From NCBI GenBank assembly GCA_043775015.1, contig JAYVSV010000003.1, positions 1-64,000 on the forward strand: a DNA stretch of 64,000 nucleotides, written 5' to 3'. Below, piece after piece: positions 7,839 through 16,322 of this stretch; position 1 is the stretch's first letter; the number at the start of each line of letters is the position of its first letter. Position numbers and translations under genes: made by a program. The notes below the pieces were generated by a model, which saw nothing but the letters and a program-made list of their open reading frames with translations, had not been told where the DNA came from and did no database searches. This DNA comes from CANJXF01 sp043775015. GTDB taxonomy: Bacteria; Verrucomicrobiota; Verrucomicrobiia; Limisphaerales; CANJXF01.

Positions 7839-9404
7839 ATGAATTTCTGGCTCATCATCACGTTTGTTGCAGTGCTGCTTCCCCTCCACGCAAAAGATTA
7901 CGATTTAATTTTGCGCAATGGCCGCATTGCGGATGGCACAGGCAATCCTGCTTTCTTCGCGGACCTCGGCATCGAAAGCGGACGCATCACCGCCATCGGG
8001 AAAATCACGGGACACGGCAAAAAAGAAATCGAAGCGCGCGGTCTGGTGATTGCGCCGGGCTTCATTGATGTCCACACGCATGCCGAGGAAATCAACGAGC
8101 AACCGCGCGGAGAAAATTTCGTTCGCATGGGCGTCACCACATTGGTTCTGGGAAACTGCGGCGGCTCGGTGCTGAAGGTGGGCGAGTTTTTCAAAAAATT
8201 GGAGGAGATCAAAATGTCGCCCAATGTCGCGACGTTGATTGGTCATGGAACCGTGCGCGGCAAAGCGATGGGCGGCTCGTTTATGCGCCCACCGACGGAT
8301 GCGGAGCTGGCGCAAATGAAATCGCTCGTTGAAGAAGCCATGAAAGAAGGCGCGTTCGGAATGTCCACCGGATTAATTTATTTGCCCGGTGTTTTTGCAA
8401 AGACGGAGGAAATCATTGAACTGGCAAAAGTCGCTTCCGCCTACGATGGCATTTATGCGACGCATCAGCGCAGCGAGAGCGACGAAATTTTCAAGTCGAT
8501 CGACGAAATCATTCGCATCGCGCGCGAAGCCCACATCCGCGCGGAAATTTCGCACATCAAACTTTCGGGCAAATCAAATTGGGGCCAGACCGAAAAAGTT
8601 TTTGTGCAAATTGAAAAAGCACGCAGCGAAGGTCTGGACATCACGCAGGATCAATACGCTTACACGGCATCCAGCACGGGGATCAGCCAACTCGTGCCGG
8701 AAAGCGCGAAGGATGGCGGGACAAAAAAAATGATCGAGCGCCTCGACGACGCGGAGCAGAAAGCGAAGGTGGTTACGGAAATGAAAGATTCTTTACACCG
8801 TCGTGGCAGCGAAAATTACAGCTATGCGGTGATCGCTTTTTACAAACACGACAAGTCTTTGAACGGATTGAATATTGTTGAGGCCGCGCAAAAAAGTGGC
8901 CGCAGCGCATCGCTCGACGATCAGATTGAAATGATTCTGGAGATAGAGCGGAATGGCGGTGCGTCGGCCGTTTTTCACGGCATGAGCGAATCCGATTTGC
9001 AGGCGTTCATGCGGCATCCGAACACGATGATCGCCTCCGACAGCGGGATGAGGCAATTCAACGAAGGTGTCCCCCACCCTCGTGGTTACGGCAATAACGC
9101 CCGTATTTTGGGTCGCTATGTTCGCGAGGAAAAAGTTTTGCGTTTGGAAGATGCGATTCGCAAGATGACGTCGCTGCCGGCGAACACATTTCAAATCAAA
9201 GGGCGCGGTGAATTGCGCGAAGGCAACTGGGCGGACATCGTGGTGTTCGACCCCGCGACCGTGATCGACCATGGCACCTTCAACGACCCGCATCATTATT
9301 CGACCGGATTCAAATACGTTTTCGTGAACGGTGGTTTGGTCGTGGAGGATGACAAACACACCGGAGCCAAGCCCGGAATGACGCTACGGCATGGGGCGAA
9401 TTGA
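7839..9404 (+). CDS. secreted D-aminoacylase-type amidohydrolase
   Basis: A 521-residue member of the N-acyl-D-amino-acid deacylase branch of the amidohydrolase superfamily, which removes acyl groups from D-amino acids. Visible features are a signal peptide (FWLIITFVAVLLPLHA), the N-terminal beta-sandwich (YDLILRNGRIADGTG), the metal ligands HTH at residues 79-81, the metal-binding Cys in GNCGGS near 107, SHIKLSG near 240 and the catalytic Asp in IASDSG near 397. The C-terminal beta-sandwich returns with GNWADIVVFDPATV. The start is ATG 7839; a TTG at 7824 is less likely. Periplasmic location and substrate are inferred. Confidence 0.9.
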   Translation: MNFWLIITFVAVLLPLHAKDYDLILRNGRIADGTGNPAFFADLGIESGRITAIGKITGHGKKEIEARGLVIAPGFIDVHTHAEEINEQPRGENFVRMGVTTLVLGNCGGSVLKVGEFFKKLEEIKMSPNVATLIGHGTVRGKAMGGSFMRPPTDAELAQMKSLVEEAMKEGAFGMSTGLIYLPGVFAKTEEIIELAKVASAYDGIYATHQRSESDEIFKSIDEIIRIAREAHIRAEISHIKLSGKSNWGQTEKVFVQIEKARSEGLDITQDQYAYTASSTGISQLVPESAKDGGTKKMIERLDDAEQKAKVVTEMKDSLHRRGSENYSYAVIAFYKHDKSLNGLNIVEAAQKSGRSASLDDQIEMILEIERNGGASAVFHGMSESDLQAFMRHPNTMIASDSGMRQFNEGVPHPRGYGNNARILGRYVREEKVLRLEDAIRKMTSLPANTFQIKGRGELREGNWADIVVFDPATVIDHGTFNDPHHYSTGFKYVFVNGGLVVEDDKHTGAKPGMTLRHGAN

Positions 9405-9435
9405 TACCCTCTCCAAGTCGCTTATCTGTAAACGC

Positions 9436-9536
9436 AAAGGAGCGCGGAATTTATTCCGCTTCAACGTTGGCTTACTCCACATCATCAAGCGGAATGATTG
9501 TATTTAGATGAAGCGGAATGAATTCCGCGCTCCTTG
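9436..9536. repeat. palindromic repeat element (family B)
   Basis: Two nearly perfect 28-bp inverted arms, 9436-9463 and 9509-9536, each read (a)aggagcgcggaat..attccgcttca, so each arm is itself a hairpin. A third partial copy of the core (tcaagcggaatgat) lies between them at about 9484-9498. The element fills the space between the convergent amidohydrolase and sulfatase genes and could double as a bidirectional transcription stop. It shares the ggagcgc beginning with family A. Confidence 0.82.
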
Positions 9537-9550
9537 ACCGAACGAGCTTT

Positions 9551-10984
9551 TCACACGTCACCGTTTTTTTTGCCATTCTTCTTTTGGGACGGTTCTTCGA
9601 TGGATTTATTCGGCGTCGGCATTGGTGCTTTTAAATCCTTGCGCCACGCGGCGAGTTTGGTTTGAAGCTCTTTGGCTTTGCCGGGATTTTTCTTTGCCAG
9701 ATCAATTTTTTCGCCGAGATCATCCCGCAAGTTGTATAGCTCGACGTGATTATCTTCAAAAAATTCCATCAACTTCCAGTCACCGGAACGAATCACACCA
9801 ACCGGTGTCGTGCGCCAGTTGTTCTCGCCTGCTCCGAGGTAACCGGGAAAATGCCAATAGATCGCGTCACGATTCAATTTCGCCTTGCCGCCGCTGGTCA
9901 ACAATTTGAGATAGCTCACGCCATCCAGCGGATAATCGTTCGGCGGTTTCGCACCCGCCACCTCCAGCAACGTCGGGTAAAGATCCACGCCGATGATCGC
10001 TTCGGTGCAGGTCGTGCTCGCCGCGATTTTTCCCAGCCAACGAAAAATGTAGGGCACGCGATGACCGCCTTCGTAGAGCATTCCTTTCCCGCCGCGCAAC
10101 GGTGCGTTGTCAGTCACGTCGCCGCCTTGCTTGATTCCTTCCCGCTCGTAACCGCCGACGCCGCCGTTATCGCTGGAAAAAATCACCAGCGTATTCTCCG
10201 CCAGTTTTAATTCGTCCAACGTCGCGAGAATGCGCCCGACGCTTTCGTCCACACTCTTGATCATCGCGGCGTAAATCGGATTCTTGTGTCCACCGACAGC
10301 GGTTTTTACTTCGAACTTTTCGATCAGCTCCTTCTTCGCTTGCAGTGGTTGGTGAACGGCGAAATGCGGTAGATACAGGAAGAACGGCCCATCCTTGTGG
10401 CGTTGCATAAAATCAACTGCTTTGTCGGTGAGAAAATCGGCGAGATATTCTCCTTTCGGATAATCGGTTTTCGGATTGGTCGCGAAATCAAAGTGAGCAC
10501 CGGAACTTTCAATCGCCTCATCGAAACCTCGCTTCGACGGATGATGCGCCCGGTCATTCCCGAGATGCCATTTGCCAAACATCGCGGTGGCGTAACCAGC
10601 ATTTTTTAAGGATTGCGCGACGGTAATTTTTTCCAACGGCAGTTCCGTCACATTATCCACGGGCCGTAATGGACGGCTTTGCCAATTGAATCGGTCGATG
10701 CTACCGACAGTATAAACGCCGGTGCGCGGCATGTATTGACCGCTCATCAAAGCGGCGCGCGACGGCTGGCAATTCGGCGCGCAGGTGTGGCCATCGGTGA
10801 AGCGAATTCCTTGTTGGGCAAGACGGTCAATATTCGGCGTCTCGTAATATTTGCTCCCGTAACAAGCCAGGTCGGTGTAGCCGAGATCATCTGCCAGAAT
10901 AAATACGATGTTGGGCCGGTTGGTTTGGGCCGACGCCACGCCGAGCGAACCGATCACGAACAAAAAAGAAAACAATGTGCGCAT
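9551..10984 (-). CDS. secreted sulfatase (arylsulfatase type)
   Basis: A 477-residue sulfatase that would hydrolyse sulfate esters, probably of polysaccharides. It has a signal peptide (LFSFLFVIGSLGVASA), the metal-binding start NIVFILADDLGYTDLACYG, and the signature CQPSRAALMSG with Cys72 as the residue converted to formylglycine. GKWHLG near residue 140 and SSDNGG near 265-270 are further active-site segments. The Cys-type signature implies a formylglycine-generating enzyme elsewhere in the genome. The C-terminus is lysine-rich. It stands alone with a divergent VOC gene upstream, so no carbohydrate locus identifies its substrate. Confidence 0.95.
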   Translation of the reverse strand: MRTLFSFLFVIGSLGVASAQTNRPNIVFILADDLGYTDLACYGSKYYETPNIDRLAQQGIRFTDGHTCAPNCQPSRAALMSGQYMPRTGVYTVGSIDRFNWQSRPLRPVDNVTELPLEKITVAQSLKNAGYATAMFGKWHLGNDRAHHPSKRGFDEAIESSGAHFDFATNPKTDYPKGEYLADFLTDKAVDFMQRHKDGPFFLYLPHFAVHQPLQAKKELIEKFEVKTAVGGHKNPIYAAMIKSVDESVGRILATLDELKLAENTLVIFSSDNGGVGGYEREGIKQGGDVTDNAPLRGGKGMLYEGGHRVPYIFRWLGKIAASTTCTEAIIGVDLYPTLLEVAGAKPPNDYPLDGVSYLKLLTSGGKAKLNRDAIYWHFPGYLGAGENNWRTTPVGVIRSGDWKLMEFFEDNHVELYNLRDDLGEKIDLAKKNPGKAKELQTKLAAWRKDLKAPMPTPNKSIEEPSQKKNGKKNGDV

Positions 10985-11107
10985 AAAAAAGTTTGTTGTG
11001 AATCGAGTTTAGCTAAACCGTTCGCGAATGTCTGCTGGCAAATATTTAATCTCACTAAATTTTCCACCGATGTTGCAATCGCAGCCAAAAAATTCTAAAA
11101 CCCTGCC

Positions 11108-11473
11108 ATGAAAGTGCTCGAACTGAATCACGTCGCGTTACATGTCACCGACCTTCCAGCCTCCTGCGCTTTTTACGGCGACATTCTGCGGCTCGATTCG
11201 TTGGCGCGCCCCGCCTTTACTTTTCCCGGAGCATGGTTTCGTTTGGGGCGCGACCAGGAATTGCATCTGATCGGTGAGCGCACGGAGCCGGTTCAATCGC
11301 ATCATCGCGGAAATCATTTCGCACTCCGCGTGGATAATCTCGACGAATGGGAACCGCACTTGAAAGCTATGAATGCCGATTTCCAGCCGCGCAAGAAACG
11401 TCCGGATGGCGCGTGGCAGGTTTTCGTTCGCGATCCCGACGGCCACATCATCGAATTGTTCACCGGTCCATAG
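11108..11473 (+). CDS. VOC-superfamily protein (glyoxalase/dioxygenase fold)
   Basis: A 121-residue single-module VOC protein. The first beta-alpha-beta half begins LNHVALHVTDLPASCAFYGDIL, with the metal-ligand candidate His in NHVALH, and the second half ends VFVRDPDGHIIELFTGP, with the Glu ligand candidate. His in NHFALRV begins the second module. The family includes glyoxalase I, fosfomycin resistance enzymes and extradiol dioxygenases; the sequence does not allow a choice. ATG at 11108. It is divergent from the sulfatase. Confidence 0.85.
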   Translation: MKVLELNHVALHVTDLPASCAFYGDILRLDSLARPAFTFPGAWFRLGRDQELHLIGERTEPVQSHHRGNHFALRVDNLDEWEPHLKAMNADFQPRKKRPDGAWQVFVRDPDGHIIELFTGP

Positions 11474-11755
11474 CTTCAATTCGTGGACGCACATCACTCT
11501 ACTCCAGATGTTTTCCAGCGAAGATTTCAAAGTTAAGCGAAACCTTGCTCATTGGTTGGCAAGACACGAAGCGGCGCGCACGGAGTGACGCGTCCTACCA
11601 CCCGTTGAAATAAACCTTCACAGAAATCCGCAAATCGGCTTTTATCAACCGAACAAATGAATGTCGCGTCGCATATTAACCGATATACGAATAGCCGTTC
11701 GTATATCAATAGTTAGGTTACTTTCGCGCACTTTGACTAGATGAAACATACAAAC

Positions 11756-12367
11756 ATGAAATCTACAATCATTGCCGTATCGATGATGATACTGCTTACC
11801 AACGCAGGATTTGCGCAAGACACGAAATACCCCAAAGCCAAAGTCAACTTCGATGACTTCAAGGGACTTGTTGCCGAGGTGGAAACTCACCGAGCCAGCC
11901 GCCTTATAGACCTCAACACATTCCTCAAGATGAGCAAGGAGGAGGGCGTCATCATTCTGGATTCGCGTTCGGACTTTCGTTTTGACCGCATCCACCTCAC
12001 GGGCGCAAAACACTTAGCCTTCACCGACTATACTCAAGACAATCTGAAGAAACTCATTCCGAATCCAGAGACCAAAATTCTCATCTACTGCAACAACAAT
12101 TTCGACGACAACCAGCAGGATTTTGCCACCAAGGCGTTCATACCAGGTCTAAGGGAAAAAAGAGCAGCCGCAACCCAACTCGCAGTCCAAGCAAAGCCCA
12201 TCATGTTGGCACTGAATATTCCGACCTACATCAATCTGTATGGATACGGTTATCGCAACGTTTACGAACTGAATGAATTGGTCAAAGTGAACGACTCCAG
12301 AATCACGTTTGAAGGAACCGTTGTAGAGCAGAAATCCGCGCTTCCCGCATTCCCTGCTGCCAAGTGA
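11756..12367 (+). CDS. secreted rhodanese-like domain protein
   Basis: A 203-residue protein with a cleavable signal peptide (IIAVSMMILLTNAGFA-QD). Residues 60-110 form a rhodanese start: LIDLNTFLKM, VIILDSRSDFRFDRIHLTGAKHL and then ILIYCNNNF with the active-site cysteine. The loop after that Cys is unusual: a stretch rich in Asn/Asp and then about 30 helical residues come before the last strand (IPTYINLYGYGYRNVYEL). Canonical rhodaneses have a compact six-residue loop here. It is probably periplasmic; thiosulfate or persulfide transfer is possible but unproven. The ATG at 11756 gives the proper signal peptide. No operon partner. Confidence 0.75.
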   Translation: MKSTIIAVSMMILLTNAGFAQDTKYPKAKVNFDDFKGLVAEVETHRASRLIDLNTFLKMSKEEGVIILDSRSDFRFDRIHLTGAKHLAFTDYTQDNLKKLIPNPETKILIYCNNNFDDNQQDFATKAFIPGLREKRAAATQLAVQAKPIMLALNIPTYINLYGYGYRNVYELNELVKVNDSRITFEGTVVEQKSALPAFPAAK

Positions 12368-12831
12368 CATCCAAGCGATCTGAAATCCGTCACAGAGAAC
12401 CCAAGTGGTTTAACCTCCAAGGCTAGCATTGATCGACTGAGTTGGACGAAGGGGTCCAGCAGGCGCGGGACTAGCCGTTGTTGAACAGGCCCGGTCGAAC
12501 TTCCAGAAGTCTTCCCCCTGTGGCCGTGTGCCAGCACCTTGCGGTTTCCTTTTTCCCCGTGTCAGCCCGGTTTCACCCTCGCGCCCATGTCTTTGGGGTC
12601 GCATTTACCGGTAGAACGGCTGGAGGCCGTGGTGGCGGCCCCGGCGCGTCGTTTGACCGGGTGGTTTGGCGTGGTGGTATTGCCCTTGAGCCGAGCGGTT
12701 TTTGCTCTCCCGGATGCAGCGTGGCAAAATCCCGGCGTGCGCGTCCGCTTCATTTAACCATGCGTGAGCGCATTGAGGTCGAGGCTCAGCCTTGCCAGTT
12801 AACCTCTCTTTTTCCAAACTCCGAGACAGGC
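12368..12831. other. 464-bp region without recognisable gene
   Basis: Between the rhodanese gene and the convergent MarR gene. Several frames are open for 60-70 codons on both strands, but none gives a recognisable protein or a convincing start. The stretch 12500-12760 reads visibly richer in G and C than its surroundings and may be a decayed gene or mobile-element remnant. Confidence 0.4.
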
Positions 12832-13377
12832 TCAACGCTTTGTCTGACGTTTCGGTATGCTCCCCGCTGCATCCGCACAAGCGTTGCCGACGGAGGCGAG
12901 TTCTTCCAAAAAAATTTCGCGCCGTTCCTGCGGCAGGCTGGACAAAATCTCGGTCTGCAAGGCCATGGCAATTTCCCGCACCACTTCGTATTTCCGTTTG
13001 CCTTCTGTTTTGAGACTAATCTGGTAGGCGCGCCGGTCCGTCTCGTGGGCCTGCCGTTCGATCAAACCACTTTTCTCCATTCGTTCCACGAGCGACGCAA
13101 TGGTGTTCGGGTCGCTCGCCATCAGCTTGGTCAACTGGCTCTGCGTCAGTCCGGCTTTGTCGTTCTCTAAAATAGTGCGCATCGCGGTAAACTGATCCGG
13201 CGTCACTCCGGTATGCGCGATTCTCCGGCGAAAAGCCTGGTTCAATCCGTACCAAGCCCGGCGCAGAAGGATCGGCAAACGCTTTCGCTCCGGCGCATCC
13301 ACCGGCAATTGTTTGGAATTATTTTCTGATTTTCGCACAAATTTCCGAACCACTTTCGTTGTCCACCCGAATACCAA
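12832..13377 (-). CDS. MarR-family transcriptional regulator
   Basis: A winged helix-turn-helix regulator of up to 181 residues. The DNA-binding part is LTQSQLTKLMASDPNTIASLVERMEKSGLIERQAHETDRRAYQISLT-like, in which the recognition helix and the DxRR wing (ETDRRAYQI) are clear. N- and C-terminal helices would form the dimer interface. No ATG sits at a plausible place; the frame opens at a TTG (13377), so the exact start is uncertain and could be a downstream GTG. It is divergent from the first PQQ-type gene 166 bp away, a usual arrangement for a local repressor. The ligand is unknown. Confidence 0.85.
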   Translation of the reverse strand: MVFGWTTKVVRKFVRKSENNSKQLPVDAPERKRLPILLRRAWYGLNQAFRRRIAHTGVTPDQFTAMRTILENDKAGLTQSQLTKLMASDPNTIASLVERMEKSGLIERQAHETDRRAYQISLKTEGKRKYEVVREIAMALQTEILSSLPQERREIFLEELASVGNACADAAGSIPKRQTKR

Positions 13378-13543
13378 TTTTCACGAAAACCAAAATAGTC
13401 TTTGAATTTTCAGACGGAAAGGCAAATAATACGTGTAAGTAGCAAATGCGTTGCATCCGGTTCGCTCTTGTAGAATAGTGCAACAGCGTTTGGAAAATAT
13501 TCGTTGTCCACCCTTCTTCAAGTGGCCGACCAAAAAGGTAACT

Positions 13544-15874
13544 ATGAAAAATAAAGATTTATTGATCGCGGCTCCGTTGGCTCTTTTCCTTTCTGCCGCT
13601 TCCTTGATTGCAGCGCCGGCGCACGGCTGGCTCAGTTGGCGCGGGCCGCAACAGAATGGGATGTCGTTGGAAAAAAATCTTCCGGACAAGATCGACGTGA
13701 ACAAACCGTTGTGGGTCGCTGATTTTCCCGGTCAATCCACGCCGGTCATCGCCAACGGCAAAGTTTACATCATGGGTTATCTCGGAAGCGGCCCGGATTT
13801 GCAGGAAGGAGTCGCCTGTTTCGATGCCGAGACTGGAAAAAAACTTTGGGAAAAGCGCTACAACGATTTTCTGAGCGACACGATTTATCTGCGCTACGCG
13901 ACATCGAGTCCGGCGGTTGATCCTGAAACGGGCAATGTTTATATGCAAGGCACGCAGGGAATTTTGGCCGCGCTGACCAGCGACGGGAAATTGCTCTGGC
14001 AACATTCGCTGATGGAAGAATTTGGCCGTCTCACTTTTCCCAACAGCCGCACGGCTTCACCGGTAATCGACGGCGATCTCGTCATCACTCGTGGCATCAC
14101 GGCCAACTGGGGCGCGCAAGGTCCGGCGGGCGATCGTTTTTATGCCTTCGATAAAAAGACGGGCCAACTCGTCTGGTCGTCCACTCCCGGCGGGCCGCCC
14201 AAGGACAATTCATTTTCCCATCCCTACTTGACGTTCCTCGGCGGCAAACGCGTTTTCTATTCCGCCACCGGCGATGGCAGTGTCGTTTGCGTCAATGCGC
14301 GGACCGGCGAACCGATCTGGCGCGTCCCGATTTTTAAAGCCGGCATCAACGCGACGTTGCTTGTTCATAATGACGACAAAATCATCGCGATTTACGGGAC
14401 GCCTTATGAACCGGGGCAAATGGTTGCGCTGAAAATTCCCAGCGTCACCCCGACAAACGCAGCGAGTGCGCCGGTCGTCGTCGAGCGCGCTTCAGCGCAA
14501 CTTTGGGCGAACGAACTTTCCACCTCCGCGAGTTCGCCCATTTTGGTCGGCGATAAAATTTATGTCGTGACGGAAAAGGGCGATCTCAACTCGGTGGATG
14601 CGAATACCGGGAAAATTCTCTGGCACATGAAAATCGGAATCGAGCAACGCAACGCCGCGTTGACCTTCGCCGATGGAAAACTTTACGTGCCGATGCTCGA
14701 CGATCCCGCGACGAAAACCGGCGGTGGCGAAGCAGGAACAACCGGTGCGTTTTACATCATTCAACCGGGCGACACGGAGGGAAAAATCCTGGCGCATGTC
14801 GCGTTGGACGGACGCTGTTTCGGAACACCGACGGCTTACAATGGAAAAGTTTATGTGCAAACCACGCGCCATCTTTATGCGTTCGGAAAAAAGGGAGACA
14901 ACTCTGGTTTGCCTGCCGAACCCACTGTTGAAAAATGGCCGACCGCAGGACCCGCCCAGCAACTCCAGATTATTCCTTCTGAAGTCTTGATGCGTCCTAC
15001 ACAAACGGAGTCGTTCCGCGTTCGCTCACTCGATGCCAACGGATTTCTCGTTCAGGAAATCAAAGATGTGCAATCTGTGAAATGGGCTTCGTTCATCCCG
15101 CCAACCGCGAAAGTGAAATCGACCATGAACGCGACTTTCAACACGAACGGCGAACTCGTAGCCGCGACCAACTCCACTCCGTCCGCTGGCGCATTCGAAG
15201 CGACCGTTGGCAATTTGAAGGGTTACATTCGCGGTCGCATTTTGCCTTACCTGCCGATCAAACAGGACTTTGAATGGGCGAACCTTTCTGAAACCACCAC
15301 CAACGAGGTCGAGGAGCCAACGAAGTTTGCCTACCCGCCGCTGCCGTGGATTGGCGCGCGTTTCAAATTTGAAATTCGCGACAAGGATGGAACCAAAGCA
15401 CTAACCAAAACGATCGACAACACCTTTTTCCAACGCGGCACCGTTTTTCTCGGTGAACCGAATACAAAAAATTACACGATTGAAGCCGACGTGATGAGCG
15501 AAGGAAACAAACGCAAAATGTCCGACGTCGGCATCATCTGTCAGCGCTATTTGATCGTGATGAAAGGGAACGAGCAGAAGCTTGAAATCAATTCCAACCT
15601 CGAACGGTTGCGGGTTCCCGCCGCCGAGGAACCGCCGAATTTTCCCTGGGCGGCCAACGTCTGGTATCACTTGAAAGCGCGCGTGGACACAGCCAAAGAC
15701 GGCTCGGGCGTGGTTCGCGCAAAAGCTTGGAAACGCGGCGAACCGGAGCCGGAGAAGTGGTCGGCAGAAGTCGCGCACAAAACCGCGCACCAAAACGGTT
15801 CGCCCGGCCTGTTTGGATTTTCTCCGCAAAAAATGCGGGTGTTTATTGATAATGTTACCGTGACAGCAAATTAA
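13544..15874 (+). CDS. secreted PQQ-type beta-propeller protein
   Basis: A 776-residue secreted protein. After the signal peptide (LLIAAPLALFLSAASLIAAPAHG) comes WLSWRGPQQNG, the usual beginning of outer-membrane or periplasmic PQQ-like propellers. Repeated blades follow, with motifs such as CFDAETGKKLWEKRY, YAFDKKTGQLVWSS, SVDANTGKILWHMK and NGKVYVQTTRHLYAFG. The C-terminal 200 residues are a jellyroll-like region ending in a FGFSPQKMRVFIDNVTV tail. A clear ribosome-binding site (aaaggt) precedes ATG 13544. No dehydrogenase active-site Asp can be assigned, so binding of PQQ is not shown. A second propeller gene follows after the S23 gene. Confidence 0.88.
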   Translation: MKNKDLLIAAPLALFLSAASLIAAPAHGWLSWRGPQQNGMSLEKNLPDKIDVNKPLWVADFPGQSTPVIANGKVYIMGYLGSGPDLQEGVACFDAETGKKLWEKRYNDFLSDTIYLRYATSSPAVDPETGNVYMQGTQGILAALTSDGKLLWQHSLMEEFGRLTFPNSRTASPVIDGDLVITRGITANWGAQGPAGDRFYAFDKKTGQLVWSSTPGGPPKDNSFSHPYLTFLGGKRVFYSATGDGSVVCVNARTGEPIWRVPIFKAGINATLLVHNDDKIIAIYGTPYEPGQMVALKIPSVTPTNAASAPVVVERASAQLWANELSTSASSPILVGDKIYVVTEKGDLNSVDANTGKILWHMKIGIEQRNAALTFADGKLYVPMLDDPATKTGGGEAGTTGAFYIIQPGDTEGKILAHVALDGRCFGTPTAYNGKVYVQTTRHLYAFGKKGDNSGLPAEPTVEKWPTAGPAQQLQIIPSEVLMRPTQTESFRVRSLDANGFLVQEIKDVQSVKWASFIPPTAKVKSTMNATFNTNGELVAATNSTPSAGAFEATVGNLKGYIRGRILPYLPIKQDFEWANLSETTTNEVEEPTKFAYPPLPWIGARFKFEIRDKDGTKALTKTIDNTFFQRGTVFLGEPNTKNYTIEADVMSEGNKRKMSDVGIICQRYLIVMKGNEQKLEINSNLERLRVPAAEEPPNFPWAANVWYHLKARVDTAKDGSGVVRAKAWKRGEPEPEKWSAEVAHKTAHQNGSPGLFGFSPQKMRVFIDNVTVTAN

Positions 15875-15877
15875 TTT

Positions 15878-15897
15878 CTTAATCCTAATCTTAATCC
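15878..15897. repeat. inverted repeat, left of S23 gene
   Basis: The run cttaatcctaatcttaatcc lies immediately before the start of the four-helix-bundle gene. Its first-read complement ggattaagatta recurs at 16311-16322, just after that gene, so the gene is bracketed by an inverted repeat of at least 12 bp. Confidence 0.6.
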
Positions 15898-15898
15898 C

Positions 15899-16291
15899 AT
15901 GCCCTCCCGTTTCGATCACGAAAAGTTGAACGTTTACCAACGTTCGCTTCAATTCGTTGTCGTAGTCGCTGGGTTGCTGGATAGAATTCCGGTCAAGCAC
16001 TCCGCTCCTGACCAGATCGAAAGAGCTTCAACCTTGATTGCGTTGAATATCGCGGAAGGAAACGGACGTTACAGTCCGGCAGATCGTTGCCGGTTCTTTG
16101 ATATGGCGCGAGGCTCGGCTCTTGAATGCGCGGCGGTTCTGGATGTGTTGGTCGCACGAAAGATTTTGACGGAAAAAGAAGTTGAGACTGGAAAAGCAAT
16201 TCTACTCGAGATCGTTAATATGCTCGTCGGTTTGATTCGCAGGAATTCCGAGAGCCGACTGCACGAAGAAGAAATTTCCTGCAAAGTTTGA
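15899..16291 (+). CDS. four-helix-bundle (S23/IVP-type) protein
   Basis: A 130-residue member of the family first found in intervening sequences of 23S rRNA genes and now known as stand-alone four-helix-bundle proteins. The typical beginning is present (RFDHEKLNVYQRSLQFV), as is the signature ERASTLIALNIAEGNGRYSPADRCRFFDMARGS-type segment near residues 40-75. Cellular function is unknown for the family. It separates two PQQ-type genes on the same strand and is bracketed by a short inverted repeat, which suggests insertion as a unit into a pre-existing pair. It is not inside an rRNA gene here. Confidence 0.88.
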   Translation: MPSRFDHEKLNVYQRSLQFVVVVAGLLDRIPVKHSAPDQIERASTLIALNIAEGNGRYSPADRCRFFDMARGSALECAAVLDVLVARKILTEKEVETGKAILLEIVNMLVGLIRRNSESRLHEEEISCKV

Positions 16292-16310
16292 TAAAAATTT
16301 TAGATCAAAG

Positions 16311-16322
16311 GATTAAGATTAT
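16311..16322. repeat. inverted repeat, right of S23 gene
   Basis: ggattaagatta, the complement of the sequence before the S23 gene. It continues into the A/G-rich leader and first codons (atgatgaag) of the second propeller gene, so that gene's start is built partly from repeat-like sequence. Confidence 0.55.

Noticed and set aside
12478..13170. Open frame of 230 codons on the plus strand
   Set aside because: Its second half is antisense to the MarR gene and its first half lacks any domain or ribosome-binding site.
15899..16291. S23 gene as evidence of a 23S rRNA intervening sequence here
   Set aside because: No rRNA sequence flanks it; it is a stand-alone copy between protein-coding genes.
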